Source: Sporichthyaceae bacterium (GTDB lineage: Bacteria; Actinomycetota; Actinomycetes; Sporichthyales; Sporichthyaceae). Taken from it: a stretch of 64,000 bases of DNA. The DNA lies in the NCBI GenBank assembly GCA_036269075.1, contig DATASX010000004.1, forward strand, positions 62,001 through 126,000. The letters are read 5' to 3'. Both the position numbers and the translations under genes were made by a program. The notes under the pieces were generated by a model. The model did not search any database, was not told the DNA's origin, and saw only the letters and a program-made list of their open reading frames with translations. Of this stretch, positions 44,123-52,826 are shown piece by piece (within the stretch, counting starts at the first letter, position 1; the number at the start of each line of letters is the position of its first letter).

Positions 44123-46023
44123 GCGAGTACCTGCCGTTCATCGTGTTCGGGGTGATCACCGGTTCCATCTACGGGCTCACCGCGATGGGTCTGGTGCTCA
44201 CCTACAAGACCTCCGGTGTCTTCAACATCGCGCACGGCGCGGTCTGTGCGGCCGCCGCCTACGGATTCTTCTGGCTGCGGGAGCGTCACGGGGTACCGTG
44301 GCCGGTCTCGTTCCTGATCGTCGCGGCGGTTTTCGGGCCGCTGGCCGGTCTCGTGCTGGAACGTCTGGCGGTCGTGCTGGCGCCGGTGTCGACGGCGTAC
44401 CGCATCGTCGGGACCGTCGGCCTGCTGGTCGCGATCCGGGCCTTGATCGCCCTTGGCTTCGGCGAACGCGGCCTGTCGTTCAACACCTTCCTGTCCCAGC
44501 ACAAGGTCTTCGCGATCTCCTCGGTGGACATCACGGTCGAGCACCTGCTGACCCTCGGCCTCGGGCTGGCCGCCGCGGCCGGACTGTTCGTGTTCTTCCG
44601 GGTCTCCCGACTGGGTACCGCGATGCGTGGCGTCGTGGACGATCCGCAGTTGCTGAGCATGTCCGGCACCGCGCCGGTCCGGGTCCGCCGGGCGTCGTGG
44701 ATGATCGGTTCCTCGTTCGCAGCGGTCTCCGGGATCATGTTCGCCTCGAACCAGGCCCAGTTGGACGTGAACGTGCTGAGCCTGCTGGTCGTGCAGGCCT
44801 TCGGCGCCGCGATCATCGGGCGGTTCCAGAGCGTCCCGCTGGCCTTCGTCGGCGGCATCGCGGTCGGCGTGCTGCAGAAGGTCGTCGGCAAAGCCGTCGG
44901 CGACCACGACCAGCTGCAGGGCCTGAACCTGGCGGTCCCGTTCCTGGTGCTGTTCATCGGGTTGCTGGTCATCCCGCGTCGCAAGCTGATCGAGGTCGGG
45001 CGCCATGTGCGGGCCCGCCCGCCGGCCGTCTCGGTGCTGCCACCCCAGGCACGGCTCCTCGGCTTCGGGGCGTTCGCGGTTCTCCTGCTCGTGCTGCCGA
45101 GCGTGGTCGGCAGCCGGTTGCCGGGCTACAACACCGCGATGACCCAGGTGCTGCTGTTCGTGTCACTGCATCTGCTGGTGCGGACGTCGGGCCAGATCTC
45201 CTTGTGCCACGTGGGTTTCGCAGCCGTCGGGGCGGCCGGCTTCGGGCACATGCTTCGCCACGGGGTGCCGTTCTTCCCGGCGTTGCTGATCGGTGGCCTG
45301 TTCTGCCTGCCGCTCGCTCTCATCGTCTCGGTGCCGGCGATCCGGTTGTCGAGCCTGTATCTCGCGCTGGCGACGCTGGGCTTCGGGATCCTGCTCGCGC
45401 AGTTCGCGTACTCGAAGGACTACATGTTCGGCGGCGGGGCGCTGGCCACGCGCCGGCCCGCGGGCTTCGGCGACGACAAGCACTACTACTACCTGCTGCT
45501 GGGGTTCGCGGTGGTAGCGGTGGCGATCGTCGTGATCACCGAGCGGTCGCGGTTGGGTCGGCTGCTGCGCGCGATGGCCGACTCCCCGACGGCGTTGACC
45601 ACGCTGGGTACCTCGGTCGCGGTCTCCCGGGTGCTGGTGTTCCTGATCTCCGGGTTCATCGCCGGGATCAGCGGTGGCCTCTACGCGAGCCTGTTCGGCG
45701 CGGTGAACCAGGACGCCTTCAACTACGTGCAGTCGTTGGTGGCGCTCGCGGTGCTCGCGATCGCGGGCAGTCGCACGATCACCGCGGCCTTCGTGGCGCC
45801 GTTCCTGCTCTACGTGATCCCGCTGTACATCACCGACGAGAGTTTCAACCAGTACCTGCAGCTGTCGTTCGGGCTCGGCGCGATTCTCGCCGCGGCAGCC
45901 TCCCAAGGCGCCATCGGCACGGCGTTGAGCCGCGCGACCGCGCGACACTCCGACCGGGTCCGCGGACCGGCCGGACGCCGCATGCAGCTCCCCGTCCCGC
46001 TCCGTGTTGGAGGCACCCAGTGA
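44119..46023 (+). CDS. Branched-chain amino acid-type ABC permease, fused LivH-LivM
   Basis: A 634-residue permease in which both Liv subunits are joined. The first half (1-~300) is LivH-like (FGVITGSIYGLTAMGLVLTY; SGVFNIAHGAVCAAAAYGFF; GTAMRGVVDDPQLLSMSGTA). The second half is LivM-like (LRTSGQISLCHVGFAAVGAA-type text; AIRLSSLYLALATLGFGILL; RLLRAMADSPTALTTLGTSV). About 18 helices are expected. The fusion gives a fixed 1:1 pore. GTG 44119 overlaps the preceding stop (GTGA). Liv-type systems in lipid-catabolic loci import acids, amides or hydrophobic compounds, not only amino acids. Confidence 0.9.
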   Translation: MSEYLPFIVFGVITGSIYGLTAMGLVLTYKTSGVFNIAHGAVCAAAAYGFFWLRERHGVPWPVSFLIVAAVFGPLAGLVLERLAVVLAPVSTAYRIVGTVGLLVAIRALIALGFGERGLSFNTFLSQHKVFAISSVDITVEHLLTLGLGLAAAAGLFVFFRVSRLGTAMRGVVDDPQLLSMSGTAPVRVRRASWMIGSSFAAVSGIMFASNQAQLDVNVLSLLVVQAFGAAIIGRFQSVPLAFVGGIAVGVLQKVVGKAVGDHDQLQGLNLAVPFLVLFIGLLVIPRRKLIEVGRHVRARPPAVSVLPPQARLLGFGAFAVLLLVLPSVVGSRLPGYNTAMTQVLLFVSLHLLVRTSGQISLCHVGFAAVGAAGFGHMLRHGVPFFPALLIGGLFCLPLALIVSVPAIRLSSLYLALATLGFGILLAQFAYSKDYMFGGGALATRRPAGFGDDKHYYYLLLGFAVVAVAIVVITERSRLGRLLRAMADSPTALTTLGTSVAVSRVLVFLISGFIAGISGGLYASLFGAVNQDAFNYVQSLVALAVLAIAGSRTITAAFVAPFLLYVIPLYITDESFNQYLQLSFGLGAILAAAASQGAIGTALSRATARHSDRVRGPAGRRMQLPVPLRVGGTQ

Positions 46024-47606
46024 CTGTGTCGCGTCTGCGGGTCCGGCGGGGCGCGCTCGCGCTCGGGACCGTGTCCGCCCTGCTGCTCGTCACGGCGTGC
46101 GGCGGCAGTCGCGTCGACCACGCGAGCGTCGTAGCCGCCGGCAATGGTGGCAGTCCGACGGTCGAGCCGGCCGCGGCGCAGGTCGCGGCGCCCGCTGTCG
46201 CAGCGCCGGTGGCAGCCGGCCAGCCGGTCGCCGGCCGGCCCGCGCCGGTCGCCGCGACTGCCGTGACGGTTGCGGCGCCGGGCAAGTCGGCCACCAAGGC
46301 CGAACCGGTCGTCGCGAAGCCCGCGGCCGCGAGCGCGCCGAAAGTCGCCGCAGCCGCAGCCGCCGCCGAACCGGCCTGCCCGCAGAAACTTGCCCCGATC
46401 ATCCTCGGACAGACCTTGGCTGCCTCCGGGCTCGTCGGCGCGGCGATCGCCGGCCTGCGGACCGGCGTCGCGGTCTGGGCGCAGGACATCAACGCTCGGG
46501 GCGGGATCGACTGCCACCCGATCCAGGTCTACCAACTCGACGACGGCTCCGATCCGTCGCGGGTGTCGGCGAACTGGAACCAGTTGATGAAGGTGAAGGG
46601 CGCGATCGCCTGCCTGGGTTGCGGCGAGCCGATCCCGATCGCCGCGCTGCGCACCGCCGCCGAACGCGACAAGATCCCGGTGGTCGGTGGCGACAACACC
46701 GCGGTCGACTGGTTCCAGAGTCCCTGGTTGTTCCCGGCCGGGGGAGCGCCGCTGGCCTCCTACTCCGGCGCCTACGTGGACGCGGCGAAGATCGTCGGCA
46801 AGGGCGCCAAGGCCGGGCTGCTCTACTGCGTCGAGGCCTCGATCTGCACGGACCTGAAGAACAACCACGCCAACGGGGTCAAGCGGGCCGGGCTGGAACT
46901 CGCGCCGACCAAGGCCGTCTCGCTGACCCAACCGGACTTCACCGCCGAGTGCCAGGCGATGAAGGAGGACGACGTCAAGGTCCTGTTCCTGGGTCTCGAC
47001 GGCTCGGCGAGCACCCGGGTCGCGCGCTCCTGCATCTCGCTGGGCTACAAGCCGACGATCGCGACCGGGGCGATCGCGGTCAGCCAGCAGGCGGCCGTCG
47101 ACCCGAACCTGCGCACGCTGGGGACATTCCTCGGCACCGGCATCGCCCCGTTCACCGAGGTCGCCGCGCCGCCGGTGGCCGCGTTCGTGGCCGGGATGGC
47201 GCGCTACGCGCCGGGTGCCGCGGTCGAGCAGCAGGCGATGCTGGGTTGGGCGGCGGGCAAGCTGTTCGAGGCCGCGATGTCCAAGGTCGCCGACAAAGCT
47301 CGCGCCGGCGACGTCACCACCGCGATCGTGCTGGACGGGCTCTGGCAGTTGAAGGACGAGAAGCTCGGCGGGCTGAGCCCGGGCGCGACCTTCGTGAAGG
47401 GAAGCCCGGCGAAGTACGTCGACTGCTACTACGGTCTCGAACTCGGACCGAAGGGCTTCTCCTCGCCGACCGGCCCGAAGCCGGTGTGCTACGGCGGCGG
47501 ATCGGGATCGGCGGTCCAGAGCCAGGCGGTGGCCTCGGCAATGACCGCGCCCTTCGTGCCGGCCATGCCGGTGCTGGTGCGCTCCCGGCGCCGGACCCGT
47601 CGATGA
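46020..47606 (+). CDS. ABC transporter substrate-binding lipoprotein, Liv/periplasmic-binding type I
   Basis: A 528-residue lipoprotein. The N-terminus has a signal with lipobox Cys27 (VSALLLVTACGGS), then an unusually long Ala/Pro/Val-rich linker (~45-120) that would hold the receptor away from the membrane. The binding domain follows (KLAPIILGQTLAASGLVGAA; GVAVWAQDINARGGIDCHPI; NTAVDWFQSPWLFPAGGAPL; DVKVLFLGLDGSASTRVARS). Cysteine pairs inside the domain may form disulphides. GTG 46020 overlaps the permease stop (GTGA), and its end overlaps the first ATPase ATG. The ligand is probably the compound metabolised by the regulon. Confidence 0.88.
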   Translation: MTVSRLRVRRGALALGTVSALLLVTACGGSRVDHASVVAAGNGGSPTVEPAAAQVAAPAVAAPVAAGQPVAGRPAPVAATAVTVAAPGKSATKAEPVVAKPAAASAPKVAAAAAAAEPACPQKLAPIILGQTLAASGLVGAAIAGLRTGVAVWAQDINARGGIDCHPIQVYQLDDGSDPSRVSANWNQLMKVKGAIACLGCGEPIPIAALRTAAERDKIPVVGGDNTAVDWFQSPWLFPAGGAPLASYSGAYVDAAKIVGKGAKAGLLYCVEASICTDLKNNHANGVKRAGLELAPTKAVSLTQPDFTAECQAMKEDDVKVLFLGLDGSASTRVARSCISLGYKPTIATGAIAVSQQAAVDPNLRTLGTFLGTGIAPFTEVAAPPVAAFVAGMARYAPGAAVEQQAMLGWAAGKLFEAAMSKVADKARAGDVTTAIVLDGLWQLKDEKLGGLSPGATFVKGSPAKYVDCYYGLELGPKGFSSPTGPKPVCYGGGSGSAVQSQAVASAMTAPFVPAMPVLVRSRRRTRR

Positions 47607-48400
47607 CCGCGGCCGAGGGCTTGGTCGCGCAGAATCTGACGGTGCGTTACGGCGGGTTGACCGCCGTCTCCGGGCAGAGTCTGAACGCACCGACCCGACG
47701 GATCACCGGCCTGATCGGACCCAACGGGGCGGGCAAGACCACCACGTTCAACGCGATCAGTGGTGTGGTCCGGCCCGCCGAGGGCAGCGTTCACCTGTTC
47801 GGGGAGGACATCACTCGCCTGCCCCCGCAGACGCGGGCGCTGCGCGGGCTGGGCCGCACCTTCCAGCGCATGGAGTTGTTCGAGAACCTGTCGGTCCGGG
47901 AGAACGTCGCGATGGGCCGCGAGGCGGCGCTGGCCGGCCGCAACCCGTTGCGGCACCTGGCCGCCACGAGGGCCGACCGCCGGATGACCTACCGCCGGGC
48001 AGATTCCGCCCTGGACCTGTGCAACATCGGGCACCTGGCCGCGCGGCGTCCGGCTGATCTGTCCACGGGCCAACGAAGGTTGGTCGAACTGGCCCGGGTG
48101 GCCGCCGGTGAGTTCCGTGTCCTGCTGCTGGACGAGCCGTCCTCGGGGCTGGACGGTCCGGAGACCGAGCGGTTCGGCGAGATCCTGCGCACCCTGGTTG
48201 CCGAGCGCGGGCTGGGCATCCTGATCGTCGAGCACGACATGGCGTTGGTCATGAGCACGTGCGAGTACATCTACGTCCTCGACTTCGGCAAGCCGATCTT
48301 CGAAGGCACCCCGCGCGAGGTGCAGTCCTCGCCGCTGGTCCGCAACGCCTACCTGGGTTCCGAGGCACCGGAACTGGCCGACGACGAGGTCGGGGTCTGA
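47603..48400 (+). CDS. ABC transporter ATPase, LivG type
   Basis: A 265-residue ATPase. Walker A GLIGPNGAGKTTTFNAISG, Q-loop region LGRTFQRMELFENLSVREN, signature LSTGQRRLVELARVAAGE (TGQ rather than GGQ), Walker B VLLLDEPSSGLD and the switch His in ILIVEHDMALVMSTC are all present. The EHDM and extended helical region after the Q-loop are LivG traits. The start overlaps the binding-protein stop (ATGA). It powers the importer with the next gene's product. Confidence 0.92.
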   Translation: MTAAEGLVAQNLTVRYGGLTAVSGQSLNAPTRRITGLIGPNGAGKTTTFNAISGVVRPAEGSVHLFGEDITRLPPQTRALRGLGRTFQRMELFENLSVRENVAMGREAALAGRNPLRHLAATRADRRMTYRRADSALDLCNIGHLAARRPADLSTGQRRLVELARVAAGEFRVLLLDEPSSGLDGPETERFGEILRTLVAERGLGILIVEHDMALVMSTCEYIYVLDFGKPIFEGTPREVQSSPLVRNAYLGSEAPELADDEVGV

Positions 48401-49095
48401 TGTTCGAACTGCGCGGCATCGACGCCGGTTACGGCGGCACCCAGGTCCTGCGCAACGTCGACCTGATCGTGCCCGAACGCTCGATCGTCGCGCTGCTCGG
48501 GCCGAACGGCGCGGGCAAGACGACCTTGTTGCGCGTGGCCTCCGGGCTGATCCGGCCGACCCGCGGCGACCTGCGTCTGGAGGGGACCTCGGTGCTCGGC
48601 GCCACCCCGCACGCGCTGTGCGCCCAGGGTGTGTGCCACGTTCCCGAAGGCCGTGGGGTGTTCCCGAACCTGACAGTGCGCGACAACCTGATCCTGCAAA
48701 GCCTGCACGGTAAGGAGAAGGAGAGCATCGAGCGGGCGGTCTCCGCGTTCCCGCGGCTGGGGGAGCGACTCGGGCAGGTCGCCGGGACGTTGAGCGGCGG
48801 CGAGCAGCAGATGTTGGCTTTGGCCCGGACGTACGTGCAGCGGCCGAAGGTCGTGCTGCTCGACGAGGTCAGCATGGGGCTGGCCCCGAAGATAGTCGAC
48901 GAGATCTTCGAGTTCCTCGAACTGCTGGCGCGCGAGGGGTCGAGCCTGCTGCTGGTCGAGCAGTATGTGACCCGGGCGCTGGCTGTGGCCGACTACGTGT
49001 ACCTGCTCAACCGGGGCCGGGTGTCGTTCGCCGGTGAGGTCTCCGAGGTCGACGCCGACGCCATCGCCGCGGAGTACGTCGGCGGCGGCCACTGA
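48400..49095 (+). CDS. ABC transporter ATPase, LivF type
   Basis: A 231-residue ATPase with Walker A VALLGPNGAGKTTLLRVASG, Q-loop text VCHVPEGRGVFPNLTVRDNL, signature TLSGGEQQMLALARTYVQRP, Walker B VVLLDEVSMGLAPKIVDEIF and the switch His position taken by Gln (LLLVEQYVTRAL), as is normal for LivF. It starts on the A of the LivG stop (TGATG) and ends the seven-gene operon. Only 12 bases separate it from the convergent gene at 49108. Confidence 0.92.
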   Translation: MFELRGIDAGYGGTQVLRNVDLIVPERSIVALLGPNGAGKTTLLRVASGLIRPTRGDLRLEGTSVLGATPHALCAQGVCHVPEGRGVFPNLTVRDNLILQSLHGKEKESIERAVSAFPRLGERLGQVAGTLSGGEQQMLALARTYVQRPKVVLLDEVSMGLAPKIVDEIFEFLELLAREGSSLLLVEQYVTRALAVADYVYLLNRGRVSFAGEVSEVDADAIAAEYVGGGH

Positions 49096-49107
49096 ACTGA
49101 CGCAGGG

Positions 49108-50136
49108 TCAGGTATCCAATCCGTCCGCGCTGATGCGGTCGGCGAACGTCTCGAGCCAGGTGAATCCGTCGATCAGGTCGCGGGTCTCACCGACGCGCTG
49201 CACCCTGCCGTACTGAGCCCGGTAGTTGGCCCAGCGCGATTCCGAGAACTGTGTCATCCGCCCGGTCGGCAGCCCGACGAACTCGTACTGCGCGCCCGCG
49301 ACGTCGTATGTCACCGACTCCGGCCAGGCGCCGCCATTCTCCGATGTGGCTGTGAGACCGAACTTCGCGGACAGGTTGGGGGTCATCGCGACTGCGGTGT
49401 CGGAGTTCACGACCACCGCGGGCGTGAAGCCGTCGCGGCCGACGACCAGGTGGCCCCACTCGAAACTGCCGTCGGTAAAGGCGTTGCAGAACACCGTCCA
49501 GGCGATCTGCAGGTTGTTGAAGTAGCCGTACTCCTTCCACTCCAGCCCGTGCGTCCAGTACGTGTTGTCGAACCACAACGCACCGGTCACCGCCCGACCC
49601 TGGAAGGTGCCGCTGACCCAGTGGCAGGTGCTCGTGTACAGCATCGGGTCCAGTCGGGAGACGACCTGGAACTGGACGCCGAGCCCGGCCCGAGCCCCGT
49701 GCAGATCGAGGATGTCGCCTTCGCTGTAAGCGATCTCGGCTCCGGTCCACCGCAGGTTCAACGGTTGCTCGCCGACCGGCACGATCCCGGCCGGCAGTCG
49801 CTGGAACACCGGCTCGGACCAGGTGCGCTCGGTGTCGCCGAGGCCCCGGCGCACCTCGCCACGGGCGCTGCGGCCGGAGTCCGGATGCACGTCGAGTTCG
49901 GCTTCCGGGTCGCCGCCCTGCGTCATCACGAAGCATCCGCTGGTCAACGAACCGACGAACTTCCGCTCGATGCAGTACGTCAGGCCGGTCTCGTCACGGA
50001 AGAATCCGTACAGCCAGGTCGCCTGCACCGGGAGGCCGTGCTGCAGGTCGTTCACCCGCATCGCGGCGGGGTCCGGAGTGAACGCCCCGACCACCACGCG
50101 ATGATCGAAATCTCCGAGCAGCAGACGATTGCTCAC
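49108..50136 (-). CDS. Uncharacterised protein, paralogue of the product of 52827-53837
   Basis: A 342-residue protein of unknown function, predicted all-beta. Stretches shared with its paralogue are GDFDHRVVVGAF, LYGFFRDETGLTYCIERKFV, GSLTSGCFVMTQ, LGVQFQVVSRLDPMLYTSTC, HGLEWKEYGYFNNLQIAWT, MTQFSESRWANYRAQYG and DGFTWLETFADR. The overall pattern, two similar beta-rich halves, faintly recalls the AttH/CrtC (carotenoid hydratase) lipocalin-like fold, but that is a guess. GTG 50136 has GGAGCC upstream; the frame is open to 50265 across the operator. It diverges from the histidine phosphatase gene across triplet D. It has no signal peptide, so it is cytoplasmic. Confidence 0.78.
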   Translation of the reverse strand: MSNRLLLGDFDHRVVVGAFTPDPAAMRVNDLQHGLPVQATWLYGFFRDETGLTYCIERKFVGSLTSGCFVMTQGGDPEAELDVHPDSGRSARGEVRRGLGDTERTWSEPVFQRLPAGIVPVGEQPLNLRWTGAEIAYSEGDILDLHGARAGLGVQFQVVSRLDPMLYTSTCHWVSGTFQGRAVTGALWFDNTYWTHGLEWKEYGYFNNLQIAWTVFCNAFTDGSFEWGHLVVGRDGFTPAVVVNSDTAVAMTPNLSAKFGLTATSENGGAWPESVTYDVAGAQYEFVGLPTGRMTQFSESRWANYRAQYGRVQRVGETRDLIDGFTWLETFADRISADGLDT

Positions 50137-50183
50137 GGCAGGCTCCGGGCTCGCGGGGTGGGGTGTCGGACCAGCGTACGAGG

Positions 50184-50222
50184 CATATTGTTTGTATATC
50201 AATAGTTGATGAGACGACAATT
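50184..50222. promoter_or_regulatory. Operator triplet D (shared regulon motif, reverse orientation)
   Basis: Read on the minus strand: AATTGTC (50222-50216), ACTATTG (50206-50200) and ACAATATG (50191-50184), with offsets of 14 and 15 bases as elsewhere. It fills most of the 103-base divergent promoter between the uncharacterised gene (start 50136) and the phosphatase gene (start 50240), and is the only copy in this orientation. Confidence 0.68.
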
Positions 50223-50239
50223 CGGAGCAGGAGGCGATC

Positions 50240-50920
50240 GTGATCCTGGTGTCCGGCGGGCTCAACGTGGCGGCTGCGACCGAACTGGTCCTGGTTCGCC
50301 ACGGCGAGGCCGAGCGCGGACTGTCTGGTCTCGACCGGCGCGATCCATGGCTGTCGGCGCGGGGACAGGAGCAAGCGCGCCGGGTCGCGCAGGCGTTGTC
50401 GGTCGAGACGTTCGGCGCCGTCTACTCCTCCCACTTGCGCCGTGCGGTCCAGACGGCCGAACCCTGGTGTGCGGCGAACGGCAGCGAGCCGGTGTTGCGT
50501 GAGGGCCTTGCCGAGTTCGACCGCGCCGCGGGGGAGTACATGTACTTCGAGGACCTGCGCCGTACGAACGATGCGCGCTACTTCGCCTGCATGCGTGGCG
50601 ATCTGACGCCGTGGGGGACGACCTACGCGAAGTTCCGGGACGAGATCGTCGCGACCGTCTCGGAGATCGTCGAGGCGCAGGCGGGCAAGCGGATCCTGAT
50701 GTTCACCCATGGCGGAGTGCTCAACGTGCTGCTCGGGTGGGTCCTGGGCCTGGACCGGATGTGGCTCTTCTTCCCGGAGAACGCGGGAATCTGCCGCGTC
50801 GCCGTCAACGAGAAGGGCCGGATGCGCGTGGTCACGATGAACGAGCGAGCTCACCTGGACGGCTTGCTGGCCGAACATCAGCCGGTTCCGGAGGTGGCCC
50901 AGCCCGCCGACCGGAACTGA
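50240..50920 (+). CDS. Histidine phosphatase family protein (phosphoglycerate mutase-like)
   Basis: A 226-residue branch-1 histidine phosphatase: LVLVRHGEAERGLSGLDRRD supplies the nucleophilic His (RHG), SARGQEQARRVAQALSVETF follows, YSSHLRRAVQTAEPWCAANG gives the second Arg, and LMFTHGGVLNVLLGW gives the second catalytic His. GTG 50240 has AGGAGG just upstream. It hydrolyses a phosphomonoester, possibly a phosphorylated pathway intermediate given the PEP-utilising proteins in the same regulon. It converges on the LLM gene (7 bases between stops). Promoter and operator (triplet D) are shared with the divergent gene. Confidence 0.88.
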   Translation: MILVSGGLNVAAATELVLVRHGEAERGLSGLDRRDPWLSARGQEQARRVAQALSVETFGAVYSSHLRRAVQTAEPWCAANGSEPVLREGLAEFDRAAGEYMYFEDLRRTNDARYFACMRGDLTPWGTTYAKFRDEIVATVSEIVEAQAGKRILMFTHGGVLNVLLGWVLGLDRMWLFFPENAGICRVAVNEKGRMRVVTMNERAHLDGLLAEHQPVPEVAQPADRN

Positions 50921-50927
50921 CGGTACG

Positions 50928-51836
50928 TCAGGAGCCGGCTCCCGAGCGTCCCGCTTCGAGCACCGGCGTCAGGTCGGCGAGCAGGCCCAGCCACGCCTTG
51001 CCGGAGTCGATCTGGGAGCAGAAGTTGGTCTCCACGATTACGCCCTCGAACCCGGCGGCGGCGACCTCTGCGGTGCGCTGTGCCACCTCGTCGATGCTCA
51101 GCCGTTTCCCGGCGGTGGATTCGACCGCTACCCGGTAGATGACGTCCACCGGTGCCCGGTCCGGGGCACGTCGGGCGTTGATGCCGGCCAGCATCTCGAT
51201 CACGGTGGCCACCGGCATCGAGCCGGGGTTCCACAGGTCGAACCACTCGGCGGTGCGGGCCAGGCCCACGGCGGACCACATCCCCGACATCAGTCGGAAC
51301 GGCGACACCGGCTTGGGTTGCATCACGCACAGGTCGAGGTCGAAGAACGGCCCGTGGTGCTCGACCGGATCCGGGCCCAGGCAGGCCAGCAACGTGGGCA
51401 CGAAGTCGTCCATCCGCCGGCCGCGGGTCGCCGGGTCGACGCCCATCGCTCGATGTTCCTCCACCGACCAACCCACGGCCAGGCCGAGGGAATCCAGACG
51501 GCCGCCGGCGATCCGGTCGACGGTGGCCAACCGCTGGGCCAACTGCGCCGGGTAGTGGTTGCCGCCGACCAGCACCGAGGTCCCCAGCCGGATCGTCGAG
51601 GTCCAGGCGGCCACCGCGGCGAGCACCTCGGTCGGCGCCCACACGGACTTGTAGCGCTCGGGTTGGGCCGCAGCGCTGCCCGCGTAGTCCCCGGCCTGGT
51701 TCAACGCGTAGAGGAAGTGGTCCTGCACCCACAGATGGTCGAAACCCATGCCCTCGGCGGCCTGCGCGAACTCCCGCAGCAGTCCGGCGTCCACCGCCGG
51801 GCCGAGTTGGGGCAGGCACAGGCCGACCGTCGTCAT
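50928..51836 (-). CDS. LLM-class (probably F420-dependent) oxidoreductase
   Basis: A 302-residue luciferase-like protein: VGLCLPQLGPAVDAGLLREF, AQAAEGMGFDHLWVQDHFLY, TSTIRLGTSVLVGGNHYPAQ, RIAGGRLDSLGLAVGWSVEE, then RGRRMDDFVPTLLACLG, standard for F420-dependent LLM enzymes. The ATG at 51836 overlaps the SnoaL-like gene stop (ATGA). It is the last gene of the three-gene minus-strand operon LEH-like - SnoaL-like - LLM controlled by triplet E. It probably performs a hydride transfer on the same compound. Confidence 0.88.
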   Translation of the reverse strand: MTTVGLCLPQLGPAVDAGLLREFAQAAEGMGFDHLWVQDHFLYALNQAGDYAGSAAAQPERYKSVWAPTEVLAAVAAWTSTIRLGTSVLVGGNHYPAQLAQRLATVDRIAGGRLDSLGLAVGWSVEEHRAMGVDPATRGRRMDDFVPTLLACLGPDPVEHHGPFFDLDLCVMQPKPVSPFRLMSGMWSAVGLARTAEWFDLWNPGSMPVATVIEMLAGINARRAPDRAPVDVIYRVAVESTAGKRLSIDEVAQRTAEVAAAGFEGVIVETNFCSQIDSGKAWLGLLADLTPVLEAGRSGAGS

Positions 51837-52282
51837 CCTGGATCCTTCGGCAGTTCCACCCGTTTGATGCGGCTCAGTCGCGACCGACTGATCCGCCACC
51901 TGCCGTCGGTGCAGCGTCGGTAGCGCTCGGTGTAGTGGCCCCAGCCGGTGTGGTTCACGTACCCGCTGTCGGCAGGGGACTCGACGAGATCGAACATCGG
52001 CCAGAGCCCGGTCGCGTTGTCGGCGTCGAGCACGTCGATCTCCGGTTCGTGGCCGTGGTGGACGGAGAGGCCGGCGACGAAGTGCCGGGCCACCGCGGCC
52101 AGGAACGCCGCCCGGGAGCGGGCACCTGAGGTGGACTCACCGAACTCGGCGAGGAAGTCCTCGGTGAACAGGTCGGCGAACTCGTCCCACTCCCGCAGAT
52201 CCACGCAGCGGAAGTACCGGGCCTTCAGCCGACGGATCTCCTCGACGGCCTCCAGTCGTGCAATGCGCTCCTCCAGGTCCAT
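51833..52282 (-). CDS. SnoaL-like (NTF2-fold) protein, bile-acid-dehydratase-like
   Basis: A 149-residue protein: LEAVEEIRRLKARYFRCVDL, REWDEFADLFTEDFLAEFGE, HHGHEPEIDVLDADNATGLW, HTGWGHYTERYRRCTDGRW and RISRSRLSRIKRVEL form the typical SnoaL_4/BaiE-like pattern with an N-terminal IxxLKARYxRxxD helix. Members dehydrate or isomerise hydroxylated polycycles. ATG 52282 lies one base after the LEH-like gene stop, so the two are coupled. Its own stop overlaps the LLM ATG. Confidence 0.82.
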   Translation of the reverse strand: MDLEERIARLEAVEEIRRLKARYFRCVDLREWDEFADLFTEDFLAEFGESTSGARSRAAFLAAVARHFVAGLSVHHGHEPEIDVLDADNATGLWPMFDLVESPADSGYVNHTGWGHYTERYRRCTDGRWRISRSRLSRIKRVELPKDPG

Positions 52283-52283
52283 C

Positions 52284-52730
52284 TCAATGCTGATGGCGGG
52301 GGAAACGCTCGCGGATGGGGGAGTCGGCGTTGTAGTCGGCGTAGCGGGCGATCTTTCCGTCGCGGACCGTGAAACAGCCCATGACCGGGATGGCGATCGC
52401 TTCGGTGCCGTCGGTCAGGAGCACCCGATCGACGCGCTCGGTGAGCACGACACTGTGCTCATCGGAAGTGGCGCGCGAGGCGAGATTGCGCAACTCGGCC
52501 GTGCACCACTCCATCTCCAGCGTGGTGTGCAGCTTGGTCAGGAACTGCATCGCCGCCGCCTTGCCCACGCAGGGCGGAGATCCGGTGTTCTCCCAGCGGA
52601 AATCCTCGGTCAGCCATTCGTCGTAGCCGTCGAGCATGTGGGGCCAGGCGCCGGGACCCCCACTGGCGAGGAAGCCGACGATGGCCTTCTCGGCGTCGGT
52701 GCGGGGCTCGGCTTCGGGATGGATGTGCAC
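52284..52730 (-). CDS. Limonene-1,2-epoxide hydrolase-like protein (NTF2 fold)
   Basis: A 148-residue LEH-family protein: FLASGGPGAWPHMLDGYDEW, LTEDFRWENTGSPPCVGKAA, VVLTERVDRVLLTDGTEAIA (Arg/Asp pair) and KIARYADYNADSP (second acidic position). It is related to the protein at 23754-24224 but divergent. GTG 52730 has GGAGG at 7-base spacing; a longer open frame exists but crosses the operator. It heads the minus-strand operon read from triplet E. Together with a nearby flavin monooxygenase-like gene it hints at epoxide formation and opening. Confidence 0.82.
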   Translation of the reverse strand: MHIHPEAEPRTDAEKAIVGFLASGGPGAWPHMLDGYDEWLTEDFRWENTGSPPCVGKAAAMQFLTKLHTTLEMEWCTAELRNLASRATSDEHSVVLTERVDRVLLTDGTEAIAIPVMGCFTVRDGKIARYADYNADSPIRERFPRHQH

Positions 52731-52762
52731 GGCACACCTCCGCGGCAGGGGGTTGCACCCGG

Positions 52763-52800
52763 AATAGTCGCAGTACAAACTATTGCAGTGTCGACTATTG
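52763..52800. promoter_or_regulatory. Operator triplet E (shared regulon motif)
   Basis: The clearest full triplet: AATAGTC (52763-52769), ACTATTG (52779-52785) and ACTATTG (52794-52800), with offsets of 14 and 15 bases. It lies between the divergent starts at 52730 (LEH-like, SnoaL-like, LLM) and 52827 (uncharacterised protein, flavoprotein, PEP-utilising protein, membrane protein). Confidence 0.72.
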
Positions 52801-52826
52801 ATGGGCAACATATCCGGAGGCGCGAA

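Noticed and set aside
41465-49095. The ABC operon as an amino acid importer
   Set aside because: The Liv-type fold alone does not show amino acid specificity; the shared operator with lipid-type catabolic genes argues for another ligand.
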